A stretch of 64,000 bases of DNA. Source: Styela clava. Taxonomy: Eukaryota > Chordata > Ascidiacea > Stolidobranchia > Styelidae. The stretch's first letter is position 1. Each line of letters begins with the position of its first letter. The stretch lies in the NCBI RefSeq assembly GCF_964204865.1, contig NC_135251.1, forward strand, positions 22,382,001 through 22,446,000, given 5' to 3'. Shown one piece after another: positions 34,213 to 47,103 of this stretch. The notes under the pieces were generated by a model. The model saw only the letters and a list, made by a program, of their open reading frames with translations. It was not told the origin of the DNA and ran no database searches. The position numbers and the translations under genes were made by a program.

Positions 34213-34432
34213 TTTCAACAGCCAAACAAAATGGAAACGTATAATCCGACTTGCAACTGGCAGGAGCCAAATGGACGTTTTTGTTTTATTGCCGTCCAGT
34301 AACAAAGTCACGTGACCCGTGCAAGTCCTCTATATTCACCTCATTGAAGGCTTTAGTATGCGAGGAATGAGGGCTTTGTTTCAACCGGAAGTGGGTAATT
34401 GAAAAAAAAGGTTGGGAACCACTGGTTTAGTT

Positions 34433-35680
34433 GCAGAAAACTAAAGATACTGAAGTCAGGAAAAAGCAACGAATTATATTTCTTGTTGTTGTAGTGTCTC
34501 TTGTCTTCGCTAGGAGGCTATTACATTATATTTATTTAAAAAAATATTTTTTATATATTACGCTTCATATATATTTCGCGCTCGCGTATGCACAGAAACC
34601 AGGTAGTATTGGTGATAACCAGTACCAGGTATGTTAGTCGTTGTGATAACGAAATATAGGAAAGTACACTTCGAATGTGTCACAAATTAATTATTAAAGA
34701 TGTCAGTTGAGCACGTACGGTTTAAAACGCCTGATACGGGTTCAGTTACCTGAAATATGTTACCATAACTATTTTTGTGGGCGAACGTATATAAAAATTC
34801 ATATCTGTCTGTAGGCTAATCAAAAAAATAGCGATCTGCAATCCGGGACGATTTACAGCTAGCTTGTCATCACGCCCGCCACGATAATATGGTATTGGTA
34901 ATTTTATTGTCAGTCCACTGCGCTGTTTGTTGTATGAATAATTGTTGCATAAGAATATGAAAAACTCGATTACTACATTATGTATAATTGGTTTGTAGAT
35001 ATATCGAACTTCGGGAAAGTTTTCTCAGACATTTTGGCGAGCAACGCGTCAATGTGGTTGGACTTCTGAATCTAAAAGCTATTGGTGATGCGTTTGTCGT
35101 CATTATGACGTTTGTTTATGCGCTGCCTCGTCGGGCATTTCTCCTCGTAATCGGTCCTGCGGAAGCAATCCTGCGTTATAGTTGTTCTTTTCCACTTAGT
35201 GCTTACCGTCGTGTGGTTGCTTTTGTATGAGTGCGGGCAAGAAAAATAGTCCACGGAATTGATAATTGTCATAATATCGAAAAACTGTAATACTGTATAA
35301 TGTTAATAACTTACTTACTCATTGCTGCAGCGGGTTCTGCTCTGGCAGTTCTGACGGACTGTCTAAGCTCAAAAGCGAGCACGGTCGACTGTCAGAATGC
35401 ACGGTACGGTACCGGTACCTACAGTCTACAGACCTACCGCTTATACCTGGTACAGCTAGCTTTTGCTTACTTCAGTACGGTACCAGTAATTATGTCCTTG
35501 TCTGGTTGTCGGCTGAAAATACGAATTTTATTGCTGAATTAATAAAACAGTATAAGACTAAAAATATTATTGGCAGTCGATCCTGTTGTTTTGTCTGTTG
35601 TTTTTGAAATCTCCATTCGACATAGACATTGCAGCATTGTGATAAACTCTTTGATTTTATTAATAACCAGATACCGGTAA
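34433..35680. other. Intergenic, upstream of PAIP2
   Basis: No exon could be supported. A plus-strand frame at 34988-35230 encodes 80 residues without a recognisable domain. Several GGTACC-containing stretches near 35400-35480 resemble the tandem repeat at 29320. Confidence 0.4.
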
Positions 35681-35688
35681 CTGAAATT

Positions 35689-36147
35689 GGGTCTGGTACC
35701 GGTATAGTTTAGAACCACATCCACTTCTTGTTGGCCTGGCTCAACAATTTTTGCATATGTCAATCCTAACCCTCACCTGACTACGTCACCGAAAAATTAC
35801 GTCATTCCGACGTCACATTGGCGTAATAAGGCCCACCGAAGTATGCGGATGGTCGTCCAAAACGCGCAGACGATCACCCGAAATCGAGCAAGCTATTTCT
35901 CTCGTTTTCCTGCGCAACGATCACGATACGAGAGAGATCGCCGGCTTTAGCAAGTTCGTTATCGGCGGCGCAGATGCCATTTCGGGCGATCGTAATTATA
36001 CTTTGACAATCCCTATGACGTGATGGTGACGTCGTAGTGACGTAATTTTTGGATGGCATAGTCGGGTGAGGGTTAGGAATAACATATGCAAAAATCGTTG
36101 TGCTACGCCCACTGGAAGTACTTGTGGTACTAAACTATACTAGACCC
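35689..36147. mobile_element. hAT-type MITE with about 125-bp inverted repeats
   Basis: The ends GGGTCTGGTACCGGTATAG and CTATACTAGACCC form an inverted pair that continues inward for roughly 125 bases. Shared blocks include CAACAATTTTTGCATATG (as CATATGCAAAAATCGTTGTG on the right) and CCTAACCCTCACC, followed by AAAAATTACGTCA. The identical 8-mer CTGAAATT flanks it (35681-35688 and 36148-36155). The GC-richer centre has several ACGTCA motifs that match CREB/ATF sites. It ends about 740 bases before the PAIP2 start codon. Confidence 0.88.
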
Positions 36148-36155
36148 CTGAAATT

Positions 36156-36891
36156 ATGCGATAGACTTGATATCTAAAATTGATATAATGATGAGGGTAA
36201 ATAATGATTGTTTCAGCAGTTCAAAATTCTATATCTTAGTCATTATCCAAAGTTGTTAAGACTACTCTTTAGATTTTTGGTGTTACAAAATTATTTCTTC
36301 AAATAAACTAGTCTAATTTTTTATTTTTTTCAAGTCAAATTTTATTCCCTAAATAGACTAAAATCATAATTTCACATCGTATGTTGGAAATTTTTCCTCG
36401 GAAGCAAAATTTGATTACCTTCTTATCTCTTTATCAGCACCGGGTTCTAATTTTACATTATTCAAGTTTTTTTTACACATGTATATGCCATTTCCTAACA
36501 AAATTTTTGATCACCTCAATTAGATTTGATTGAAAGTTATTAATTAACTCTCGTTTTATCCTATTACCAAAACTGATTATTTTAAAAGTGATTCAGTTCA
36601 TGTCTGTACAATCTATGTTACTGGTCTGTTATCATATTATTATTTATGCAAGACCATTGAACAACAGTATAACAATGGAGCATGTTATTGCATTTTTTAC
36701 ACACAATAAAATATATATATAGCCAGGGTAAATTCAAAAGCATATGTCTCCCATTTTTAGAGTGCGTTGAACTGGTTCTTTTACCTATTTTGCCGAGTAA
36801 AACGAACTAAAAATCACTACCTTCTCATCTTCTAGTTACTATTTACATTGCTCGATATAAAGTTATTTTAGCTAAGGACAATCACTGAATC
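36156..36891 (+). other. Probable 5' UTR and promoter region of PAIP2
   Basis: Strongly AT-rich sequence with no open frame and no recognised promoter motif. Its position immediately before the PAIP2 initiator makes it the likely promoter and leader, by inference only. Confidence 0.35.
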
Positions 36892-39800
36892 ATGAGAGGG
36901 CCAAGTAATGAAGATGTTGCTCACCATCAATCATACTTGAACATGCCACAACATTATCAAAATTCTCATTATTTTGACTCACAAATGCCAGAACAACATT
37001 CGTCGTCGGAAAATGCGAATTTTAATGGGAATAACAGGTATGTATAATATATATGTTTCTTTTTGTTTAGGGTACTTTTATTATTTTTAGCGAGAGTGCA
37101 ACATAAAACATGTAATGTTTTTAGAATGTACTAATTTAGTATTACGCTTTGCTTTGTATATTTAAATGAAGTATATTAGTATGATTTCTTTTTTTTTTCT
37201 CTGTCAAATCCAATACAGCTGCATTTTTATCCTTGGTACATGTCATTATTTGTATGTTTAGCATCAGATTGTTATATATTTTCCAAATGTCATTTCCTGT
37301 GTAAATGTGGTTATTCTGTGGTAATTCATTCTGAGACCTTCAAATCAAATTTCTTTCTTCAGTGAATATGGTATGATCAATGTGATAATACGAGCACAAT
37401 GCGAGCTATATGCTAGTAAGAATCATCATGATTCAAGAAAACTTCTAGATTATTTCGAAGTTTTGAATTTATATAAACCTACTTTTGTTCAAACTTATCA
37501 TTTTTTTATCATTATAATTACTCAAATATTTTTAAGGAGTTCATACATGAATGGCTCACATTCTCAACGGAATGAATCTAATGCAAATTACCATCAAACA
37601 CATGGACAACAATCACCATTATCGCCCAACAGTTCAAATCCATTTGCTGAATATGCATGGATGGTTAATCCGGATGAATTTGAAAGACAGGTATTACATT
37701 TACATTACATTCTTATTGTATTGTAAGTGTTCCATTTCTCTTTGTATTTTTATTTCATGGAAAAATGGTATATTATCATATTTCGTCATCTACTATGTGC
37801 GAATGGTGGCTAGCCTAATTAGTAGCGACTACGGCAATACGATGGACCATCTTGCAATGGCTAATGAAACATTTATTGTAATTTCACAAATTCAATAGTT
37901 GAATGTGTTTGTTTGTGGATTTGTAATCAATGCCCAATTATTTATATTTGTTATTCATAATAATTTGATTTAATATTATATTGAATATTAAAATTTTGAT
38001 TAGTGAACATGATGAAGTCTTACGGCCAGTGGTTACACTACTTATGGTCCATAGCATTATGTGCCCATACCCCCCATAGTATACCATATGTAACTTACTC
38101 TAAGTAACTTTGATATAGGAGATTATAGGACTAATAGGCCAAATTTTGAATTTCCAAATACCTCACAAAGGTATTTCGTAAATATCTATTCATGTGTGCA
38201 AATTTCTGCAGATGTTTCTTTTGTTTTATATTGTAATATTTCATTTTTGTTCATTTGTAATTGAAATTACAAGTGCATTAATGTTGATGATTTATGAATG
38301 CAGAAGGCTGTATTAAATTGCCCTTGCCATGTTATTATTATTTCAATAATTGATTGAATATGAACCCATGTGAACCTGAGTACCTGACTATGATATATAA
38401 TCAATTATTATTTCTTCTCAAGTATGGCCCCCCCAGTGTATTATAACAGGTGATTAATTGTACTTTCATTGGCCATGCCCTCATTTATTTCATGTGCCTT
38501 GAATTTGTTGCCTCTCAGTAGGCCGTAAATACTGTCTGAGCTTTGACATTTTATTGATTGCCTGAGGGCTCAAAGGTGATTGACTACTTGAAATATTATT
38601 ATTATGTGTGAAACTGCACGTGTTTTTATATGCAAAAATCATACTATCATTGTCTTTACAGCATCTATTTGAGAACAAAATTAAATGGATGTTTTGCCTC
38701 ATATTATATAGGAATGTATCAAATTCTGCTAGATAATGAAAAAACGTTCTATTCAAATATACTATATTTAATAAATATAGTGGTTTAGCTGATGTTAAAT
38801 TTTAGATACTGCCATGATCATATGGTGTGTTCTAAGGATATACAGCCTCAGCTTATTTGAGTAATACTTTTGTAATTTCTTCGAGTTATTGTTACCATTA
38901 GGGCATCCACTTTTATTTATATTATAATTTACATGTTGTACCCTGCTAAAAGTAGCTTGTCATAGGTTTCATTCAATGAAGTATTTTTGGTGAGATCATC
39001 AAGAAATGAAAATTTATCCTTGCTTATCTCTAGCAAGTTGTGTGTGTGGTAAGGTAACCCAAGTTTCATTCATTTTTGTATAGCTTAATTTCATTCGATT
39101 GTCAGAATGTTGACATATGTTACTTTTCTTTTTAAGGTGATGGAACAAATGCAGCAGGAAGAATATCTGGAAGCATGTTTTCAGGAAATGTGGCAAGAAG
39201 AAGAATCTGACGGTGATTGGTACATTCCATCACGAGGTAAAAATATTTCATAAATAAATTTTATTAAGTGTCCTATTTTTTATGGCTGGTCATTTTTATA
39301 GTTGATATTGATAACACAATGAATGTATTAATAATATTGTGAATTTGAAATGGAATTTTATCATGATTATTAGTTACTAGTTACTACTAGACATGATGGA
39401 TCGTTTTGCTTTATTGCTGTTTTTTTTATTTATAAAAAATCGCTTTTTTTTGCAACTAATGGACCCAATGATTTTCAAATTTCCAGAAGTCGTAGAAAGC
39501 TGAAATTTTTTTTTTCAAATTTTTCATGAGACCCCGTTGTGCTATTTTATTTTAATTCACAGGAACAATTTTTTGATGATGCCATGCCACCACTGTGTTA
39601 TACAGTGTTTTTATGAAAGATGGATACATCAGCCTGATTACATTTTTCATTATATACATGTGGTGAAATTCATTATCTACATATGATACATTGCAGTTTA
39701 TTAAATATTCATGTGTATTTGGTGCAGTGAAATTCAATGATCAATTATTGAATATAGAAATTTGTAATGTTTTGAATGGGTCTGACTGTGTTTTCTTCTA

Positions 39801-42800
39801 TAAATTTCAGACGATACTCCTCAAAGTAGTAACGACAACATTGAGGCTTTGGACAAGATGTCACTAAATGAACCTCAACCACCGGTAAGATTTGTTTAGA
39901 CTAATTATATTATTGCTGAGATAGAAGTGTTTTATGTATGTTTTTAGATAAGACTTCTAGCTATTCAGCGAAATTGAAATGATATTTATATTTATTTTCT
40001 GAGATTCTAAAAATATAATTTGTGCTTAATCGACCATTTGATTTTTTGTTAATATTTTAAATATCCAGACAGATGTAACAATAGCCATAAACCTTGTAAG
40101 GAACTTAGCTTCTATCTTGGCAAATATATTAGATACGGTACTCCTAATCCTAAACGTGACAAAAATGTTTAGGTTTGATGAGTCATTGTTGCCAGTGCTT
40201 GGAAATATTTCCATAATAACAGCATTACTGATTATACGTTGCAGAAATATATTCGTGAAAGTGTGCAGAAAGACTCTTGAATTAAATAGATTACTAATTA
40301 TAGTTTGAAAATTTAGCAGCTCCACCCAAGATTTGCTCAAATCAAAGTCATAAGCTGTAATTTTAAAAGTATAGTGACAAGATGTTGACAACTAATAAGT
40401 AAAAACCATGATTTATATGACATTTACTTAGTATACTACATTTAGACGATGCTATTTTGTTTGTTTCTAAATGTTAGTATGGCATATCCTATCATTCTTA
40501 AGCTTGTATTTTCATTGGTAAAATTTCAGTGAGTCACACTAATAGATGTTACGAGTTGACAAATTTTGGAAGTTTATAGTTTGTTTTTGCTTTTGAGTCA
40601 TTAAGGACTCTCACTACATGTAGTAATATGTCCTGTTCAACTCTATAGTTACCACAGTATACAGTGTTGATGTAGCGGCATCTGCCTGAAGGCAAGTTCC
40701 TGTAACGTCACTGCTGTTATTAACATAAATGCAATGTCGTCATTCATAGACCAGACAGTGCAAATGCAGGGTATATTTAATAACAATAGGATTTGTAGTA
40801 ATTCGAAATGGAATCAAGTTTCATAATGCGAATTTGTCAAGTCATGAACAACAATACCACAATTTTTGAATATTTCATAAGCCCTCAATTCAGATTTTTA
40901 GTTTGTACAGTTTCAAATTAATTTTACTTCATATGAAATCTTTCAATAAAAGTGGTCGACTTTTGTTTTCTGAATATGTTTAGTATTCAACTACTGGTTT
41001 GTTTGGGTACCGATTTTTTGCCATAAGAACAGTTGTAATTATTTTAATTACGCATTGCAAAATACCCAAAAAATTAACAAAACATCTAGGGTACTTAAAC
41101 GACAATCATAAAATAAAATATTGCGCACCTTGTGGCGTTTCCATGGTCAAGAGGCAGCTGAGATGTGTGGTTCGGTGACGTCATCTCACCCTTTTGGTTG
41201 ACCACCAAATTGAAAAAAGAAACATTGCGCATATTTTCTTATATTGAATAAAACTCATATTTACCAATTAACACTCATATATTCATGATCCCCCTGTACA
41301 ATAATAAGACTCCCATGGAGAGGAATTATCTTGGGAAGGGCTGGTCTAATCCCTAATTGCTAAACCAATTATGTGTTGTGGCCTGTGGGCTTATTGAATA
41401 TGAAATATGTTGTATTACGGGAAGACAAAACACAGATATAAAAAATCGAAAATTACTATGCAATCATTAAGATTCGTTACTTTCGTGTAATATTTTTTTT
41501 CATAGAATTTGATCTTCAACTCGACACCAACTCAATATTTGACAGTTGTATATTGATATACTGGTGGTATAAATTAATAAAGACACATGCAGTTAAAATG
41601 TAGATAATATGATGACCCTTGATAAAGATCTGATTGAAATTTACGAGTATGAGCTAACATACACATTGCCCTTTGTGTTGAACTGTTTAAGACATCATCA
41701 GATCTATTTAGATGTTTTAATATTGAAAATTTTGCAAAATCTGATTTTTTATTTTGCTTCCTCAAATTAAACTAACAGAATGGATAAAATTTAGTTAGCA
41801 GAGTTTAGTTCCTAGATGCATGGAATTACAAAATTCAATGTTGAGCCACCTTGCTTTAAACTGGTATCTAATTTAAAAAATATTAAATCAGAATCCAATA
41901 AATCGAATGACTATAACCCAAACCTTATCAATAAATCTTAATTAAGTTGGGATATAAGGAGAGATTCTGTCAGTGTTATATTTATGAGACAATATCCGGT
42001 ATTGTAATGCTATATTTTGTGATTTTGTTGAAAAAATAGACAAAAATACATGTAGGCCTATATATTAATAAATTCAGTCACGAGAAAATAAACACAGTAA
42101 CCAGTATTTCGTTAATCAGACCACCATTTGTTAGGGAGTCTCACAATATTCACAATCATTTTTCTTTTTTTTTCTTGTATAATATCCGACTGTCAAACAA
42201 ATAATTAACATCGTTAAAAAATAAGTCTTTACAAAATATTTCATTATGGAATTACAAATTTATATAAGGTAAATCCCTAAGTAGGCTAAGTAGCTGGGAT
42301 TAAATGTGAATTTTCAAAGCGAATATGCAGCCTTATTTTATGCTACTAAAATAGAATGCTCTATCTTAATCTTAATGATTCGCGCTTTTGGTGTTTAATA
42401 AAGTCAATGTCCAAAAAATGAATGTATGGTTTCAATTGAACTATATTTCATGTTTTGCGGAGACTTGCCCCAAATAGGAGCGTAAATTTTTATTGGTTGT
42501 TAATGCTTGTCTGTAAACAGTTTGGGTGCAAAAGTTGATTTTGGGAAATTCTCTTTTGTTCATCAATTTACTTTCCATTACTACTACTTTAAAATACTAA
42601 GATGTGAATATATTTTGATTACAATTCTAATTTAGGTTATAGTGCAATTGTGCAACAATCTTTTATAATCAAAATTTAATTGAATTATAATATATATCAT
42701 CAGCAGTGAAGTAAAACATGATTGGATAATCATTAAAACAATGTCAAAATAACATTTGAATCACATTTTATCAAAAGTTTTATAGCTGAAAACATAATAT

Positions 42801-42897
42801 TTTTATTAAAAAATACTTTTTTTTTATTTTTACTCAGACTATGCTGAATCCAAACGCTGCTGAGTTTGTTCCTCGTCAAGCTGTTGCTCCACAATAA
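36892..42897 (+). CDS. PAIP2: Poly(A)-binding-protein-interacting protein 2
   Basis: Five coding exons in consistent phase: 36892-37037, 37537-37690, 39137-39236, 39811-39884, 42838-42897 (177 aa). The central acidic segment, NPFAEYAWMVNPDEFERQ followed by EEYLEACFQEMWQEEE and DWYIPSRD, is the PAM1 region that binds the RNA-recognition motifs of PABP. The last exon, MLNPNAAEFVPRQ, is a textbook PAM2 motif for the PABP MLLE domain, with the key Leu and Phe present. PAIP2 is a cytoplasmic repressor that displaces PABP from poly(A) and competes with eIF4G-linked activation. It is longer than the 127-residue human protein because of an Asn/Gln/His-rich N-terminal extension. The 2.95-kb last intron contains a possible alternative exon. 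The initiator is the first ATG of the first exon; an additional upstream non-coding exon cannot be excluded. Confidence 0.95.
40069..40308 (+). other. Possible alternative terminal exon of PAIP2
   Basis: Directly after an AATATCCAG acceptor, 79 codons stay open to a TGA. The preceding PAIP2 exon ends at 39884 in phase 0, which fits. The segment encodes two hydrophobic stretches (NLASILANILDTVLLIL and NISIITALLII) followed by a basic run. Splicing here would swap the PAM2 motif for a membrane-like tail. A longer antisense frame overlaps it, and no family was recognised, so this could be chance. Confidence 0.2.
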
Positions 42898-44284
42898 ACA
42901 TCATTATCTTACGAGTGAAGATGTCATGAGTTTCTTTCACTACTTTTTTCGACTTTTACTTACTTAACACTGTTTTGTTGACCTTTTTTACTTTTCATGC
43001 GTGCTGCTGCTACCGACATTGCGAAAATTTATTGCAATTTTTTATTTTTGATTTGATTCCATGTGAGTGCTTCACCAAGACTTTTTACTCAATCGCAATT
43101 TTATCTTCGAGAGATTATACTTCATCAAGCTTGTTTCATGTATAATTGGATTGAGTATGATAAGGTAAAAGACGATATAGGTTTGAACTGAAGTTTTCAC
43201 AACTGTTCCAAAAACATATTCTATTCAATTTGAAAACTAAGTTTCTTCTGTTTCAATACAAGATATTGCCATTTATTATTGCAATGAATTTTTTTCAATG
43301 ACTTGTTTCGCATGTACTCAATAACAGTGTTTAAATTTCAATGGTTAATATTCCAGAATTCTTTCTCAGGAAATTTTTGGACATCATAGATCGAATGTGA
43401 CATAAGGTAAAAAAAGCACGAATTGGAAATTTCATCCTTACTGAAACCAATGCTGCTGTTACTCCTAACATGACAAATTTTTGCAGCCACTAACAATTCT
43501 TTGTATATTAGGCACAATGATGATATAACTAATATGAACTTCAGAATTTTATGATGACTCATTATTGGTTTGATATGGATATTCTTTTTTAGACAATGCT
43601 AAAACACAATGAATCCAATTGTATTGAATAGTGGTGTTGAATTAACATTTTTAGACCAACGTTTTTGGATATTCAGAATTTGTTTTTGTAGGAAAGTTAT
43701 GCCAAATTTGACATACTTTGAATATCGGTTATCTAAATTCACAAAATATGCTTTCCCTTGATGTAGTTATTATTGTATTTCATTCTTCTGCTTTTTTTTC
43801 AAATACACAAAACAGGTAGTTTTCATGCGTTTTCCATATTTCCTAATATTTTATTAACCAAACAAAATTCTGCAGCATGTTTAGTTTATCAAAAGGCAAC
43901 AAAACTCAAAATCACAAAAATATTTTATTTTTTCTTTTTAATTTGAAATTTGTAACAACATAGTTATTCTGCATCTTCGATAGCAGAAACCTCACAATAA
44001 GTTGTAGGCTGCTAAATGTTATCAATTTCAAATTGAATTTTGGTGTGAAAAGATCTTGCTATTCTTCTGGTATCTGGATTTTTGCTTTCAATGTAGTATT
44101 GTGTATATGTGTGTGTTTCCATTTCCTCAATCCTTTTGCTCTTTCATCTGAATTTATATATATGATCATACCTGGTCTTATATGATTCACATTTTGTACT
44201 GCTATCCTATTATGTATAGTGTACATTTATTATGGCACATAGTGGATAAGATATGATTTTTTAATAAAGTTCAGATATTGTACA
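42898..44284 (+). other. Probable PAIP2 3' UTR
   Basis: AT-rich sequence without coding potential running from the stop codon to the first well-placed poly(A) signal. It contains many T-rich tracts. Extent is inferred from the signal at 44263. Confidence 0.5.
44263..44268 (+). terminator. Poly(A) signal, PAIP2
   Basis: AATAAA followed within 30 bases by a T-rich stretch (GCTTTTTTTTG), the usual arrangement for cleavage and polyadenylation. Further AATAAA motifs occur near 44627 and 44987 and may give longer transcripts. Confidence 0.55.
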
Positions 44285-45082
44285 GGCTTTTTTTTGTTTA
44301 TGATATGTAGTTTTTGTTTATAACCACCTTTACCTTGTCTGACACATTTTTATGTGTACATGATTATGTTTGCACCCGAAGCTATCTGTAGGGATGTAGC
44401 ATCATCAAAATATTAGTAATACAACACAGTGTATTCAATTTTTTCTTATGATTTTTCTTTGTATGCCATAACTGTTGTGTCGACAATGATAAAGGTGTAT
44501 TTGACATTTTATATTTCTGTTACATGGTGAGTTCACATGTATTTGCCTGGGCAGATAATACACATTAATTTTCAGTCAGAAAATTTGGTTATTTCTCAAG
44601 TAATAGTGGAGCATTGGCTGTTGACAATAAATGACGATGATATTCATAGGCCATCTTCAGACAAAATATTTTGACAAGAAATATTATATTTCCTGCCTTT
44701 GATTAAAACATGCTACCTGTATCTCTTAACTATGTGTGTACGCCATACATTTGTTTCTTAATCTGATATAAACTTAAGTGAGTGTTCACCATGGTATTTT
44801 AAATGAAAGGGAAGCAAGCCTATTTTATTTTTAGCATTGAAAAGAAAGTATTTTGTGCTGCATTATGATATGGCTGATTTTTTCCTCATTGAAATTCCGT
44901 TGAAAATATTTTTTGTTTGTTTCATTTCTGAGTATTGATTGCTTTCTTTGCTGTTCCTTTTTTGTGCCGCCGTATCAATTCCAACAAAATAAATGCACTT
45001 TTTATGCAAAAATTTCATGTTTAATGATAAGTCTTGGGAGAAAATCACATTGCTTGAGGTAGATTGCAGAAGGGGTTTACCT

Positions 45083-45154
45083 GATTTTGAGTTGGAACAC
45101 TGTATGATTCAAGAGTTTGATTTTGAGTTGGAACACTGTATGATTCAAGAGTTT
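45083..45154. repeat. 36-bp exact tandem duplication
   Basis: GATTTTGAGTTGGAACACTG followed by TATGATTCAAGAGTTT occurs twice back to back with no mismatch, the second copy starting at 45119. A recent slippage or duplication event in non-coding sequence. Confidence 0.95.
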
Positions 45155-46031
45155 TATTGCACACTAACACAACAAAAATATATCTGTATCGTTTCATCTG
45201 ACCAAGGTCAGACTTCTTCAGACATGCATAATTCAACATATTTCACTTAGAATAGTTATCTTTACATTTGCTACAGTATTCATTAAAATCCGGCAGTTCA
45301 TGAGCATAGAAGAGTGGATAAGTAGTTCGTTCCTCAGAAACCCAGTCGATAGCGCTTACTGATACTAACATTGAGTTATTAACTTATTACCTCAATGCTT
45401 TAGCGTGCGATTGCACTTCTCCATATTCTTAAGATGATTGTTTGCCAAAGTGTTGGTTGCTGCTAAATTATATAGGGGGTTACACTTATCTACTTAGTGA
45501 AGTTTCTAACAGACACAGCTATTCCGAAATTTAGATTGAGAAATAGTTTGTTAAACTGGTAGCTGGTTAAGTGGGGAGCATGGTCTGACTTGTACTGTAT
45601 ATTCTAATATTATGGGTGAAGATCTATTAATTAATTCAGGCATTCTAACAGCACACCCATACTAGCATTTCATGGATTGGTGAAAATGAGACAACTACAT
45701 GTATTTATATTATTACTATGAATTTATTCCACAAAATCATGATAATGAATCACTGAAGAAAAATGATTGGTAAGAAATAAATTGCTTTGATTGTGAGACA
45801 AAACAGTGGCAAGCTGCACAACAGACTATCACAGCAACTAAAAGCAGATTTATGTGGCAAGCAAAACATTGACACAATATGATTGATATATAACAGTTCT
45901 TCCCTCTACAGATCAGAACAACCCTATTCATTTCTTGTCATTCAAGCAGCATGGCAATCGCACCATGCCTTGTCACATAACAGCACATTAAAATATTGGA
46001 AATTTGAATAGATAGACTAATCTGTCATAAC

Positions 46032-46332
46032 CAGGGCTGTGGAGTTGAGGAAAATATATGATCGAATCTGGGTTGAGAAAAATTAGACTCCCAACACTAG
46101 GTTATAAAAGATTTAGACTCATAATGACTGAAAAAAACTTTGGCATGTGCAAGGCTTCTTCAATAGACTGTTAAAAGCGCTTAGTGAACTTAATGGTTTT
46201 GCTTTTTTGAGTTTTGGTAGAAAATTTTGAATTCTATTGTCACCATAGGAAAGTCCAACTGGAATCAGGGCAGTTTGAAAATACAATCGTGGCTACAGTG
46301 AATACAGATAAACCACAACTCCACAGTCCCGG
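46032..46332. mobile_element. MITE of the CAGGGCTGTGGAGT family
   Basis: The left end CAGGGCTGTGGAGTTG pairs with AACTCCACAGTCCCGG at the right. Related copies lie at about 49968-50296 and 58204-58390. The shared interior includes CAAGGCTTCTTCAATAGACT and its variant. No coding sequence. Confidence 0.7.
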
Positions 46333-47097
46333 TTACAATCCTAAACAATTTGTAAGTCTAGTTTGATTCTCTAAAACACATTAGACAAATGGCAATAGCA
46401 GAGTACTACGTTAATTGGTTTGTAAAAAATATGTTTTCAAACATGGAAAAAAAAGTCTGCTTACATCAATCTGAGACATCAATGTTGTCTCTTTCAAATT
46501 ATTATAAAACATGATGAATTTCAAAATGATTAAAAAAAAATTAGGTAAATATGAAATTACGAAATACATTCATTTTATTATTCTAAAATTGTTAAATAAG
46601 ACAGCACAACAATCACCCTTATATATAATTAAAACATTTAAGACACAAGTGAAATTATACATTTGCTCTATCAAAAGCATGATTAATAAAAAGAAATAAA
46701 TCGTGGAACTATCATACAAAATAATTGGAAGAATCTAAAAATCCGCACCCTCAATATAGTGAGAGTTTTTAAACAAAGATGTTTTGAAATTGAGTCTCAA
46801 CCTGGGTTGTGTTTTAGAACTTTCTAGTTTATTGTCAAATTTTTTTTGGTTGCTTCTCGGAGTTAATCTCAAATCAAACTTTTTTTTCAGCTTTCATAAA
46901 GCCCTCATGGTTCAATATCAGCATGTTAGGAGGCTTGTATCGATGAAAAATAAAAGCCAGTCAATAAAAAGATTCTTTTTTAAAAACAAAAATCAGTATT
47001 TGGGTAGAAACTAATCTTACACAAAACAAACACTAACTTCAATAGTCAAGAATCCATATCAAACTACATTAAACATTTTGCATTTACGAAATCTAAT

Positions 47098-47103
47098 TTT
47101 ATT
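47098..47103 (-). terminator. Poly(A) signal, rhotekin
   Basis: AATAAA on the minus strand, about 330 bases past the rhotekin stop codon and the first such signal after it. Confidence 0.5.

Larger units (their letters stand above)
31009..34331. mobile_element. ISL2EU/IS4EU-like DNA transposon remnant with long inverted arms
   Basis: The ends form an inverted pair: AGAGGACTTGCACGGGTCAC on the left and its complement on the right, within TATA-rich flanks that allow a 2-bp TA or AT target duplication. The homology runs inward for about 800 bases on each side (31009-31800 against 33500-34331), including a THAP exon in both arms and an AATTCAATTGAATTC palindrome. Between the arms, the minus strand encodes a YqaJ-nuclease-like fragment. 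A THAP-type transposase together with a YqaJ exonuclease is the gene set described for ISL2EU (IS4EU) elements. The copy is degenerate. Confidence 0.6.
26426..34424. mobile_element. hAT-type element enlarged by nested insertions
   Basis: The left end reads CAGTGGTTTCCAACCGGTGG and the right end AAAAGGTTGGGAACCACTG, an inverted pair typical of hAT elements. Both sides carry the identical 8-mer GTTTAGTT (26418-26425 and 34425-34432). The perfect target duplication shows these two ends belong to one insertion although they are 8 kb apart. The interior is largely made of later insertions, listed separately. A second, unpaired hAT-like right end (GTTTGGGAACCACCG) lies near 27377-27391. No transposase of this element remains. 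Confidence 0.75.
44285..47097. other. Convergent intergenic region between PAIP2 and rhotekin
   Basis: No gene recognised. It contains a 36-bp tandem duplication (45083) and a MITE (46032). The short frames present have no domain similarity. Confidence 0.45.

Noticed and set aside
34988..35230. 80-codon plus-strand frame upstream of PAIP2
   Set aside because: Starts at GTG or similar, no recognisable family, no supporting exon structure.
40026..40391. 121-codon minus-strand frame in a PAIP2 intron
   Set aside because: No domain, no splice context and low-complexity hydrophobic sequence; it is antisense to the possible alternative exon, which itself is only tentative.
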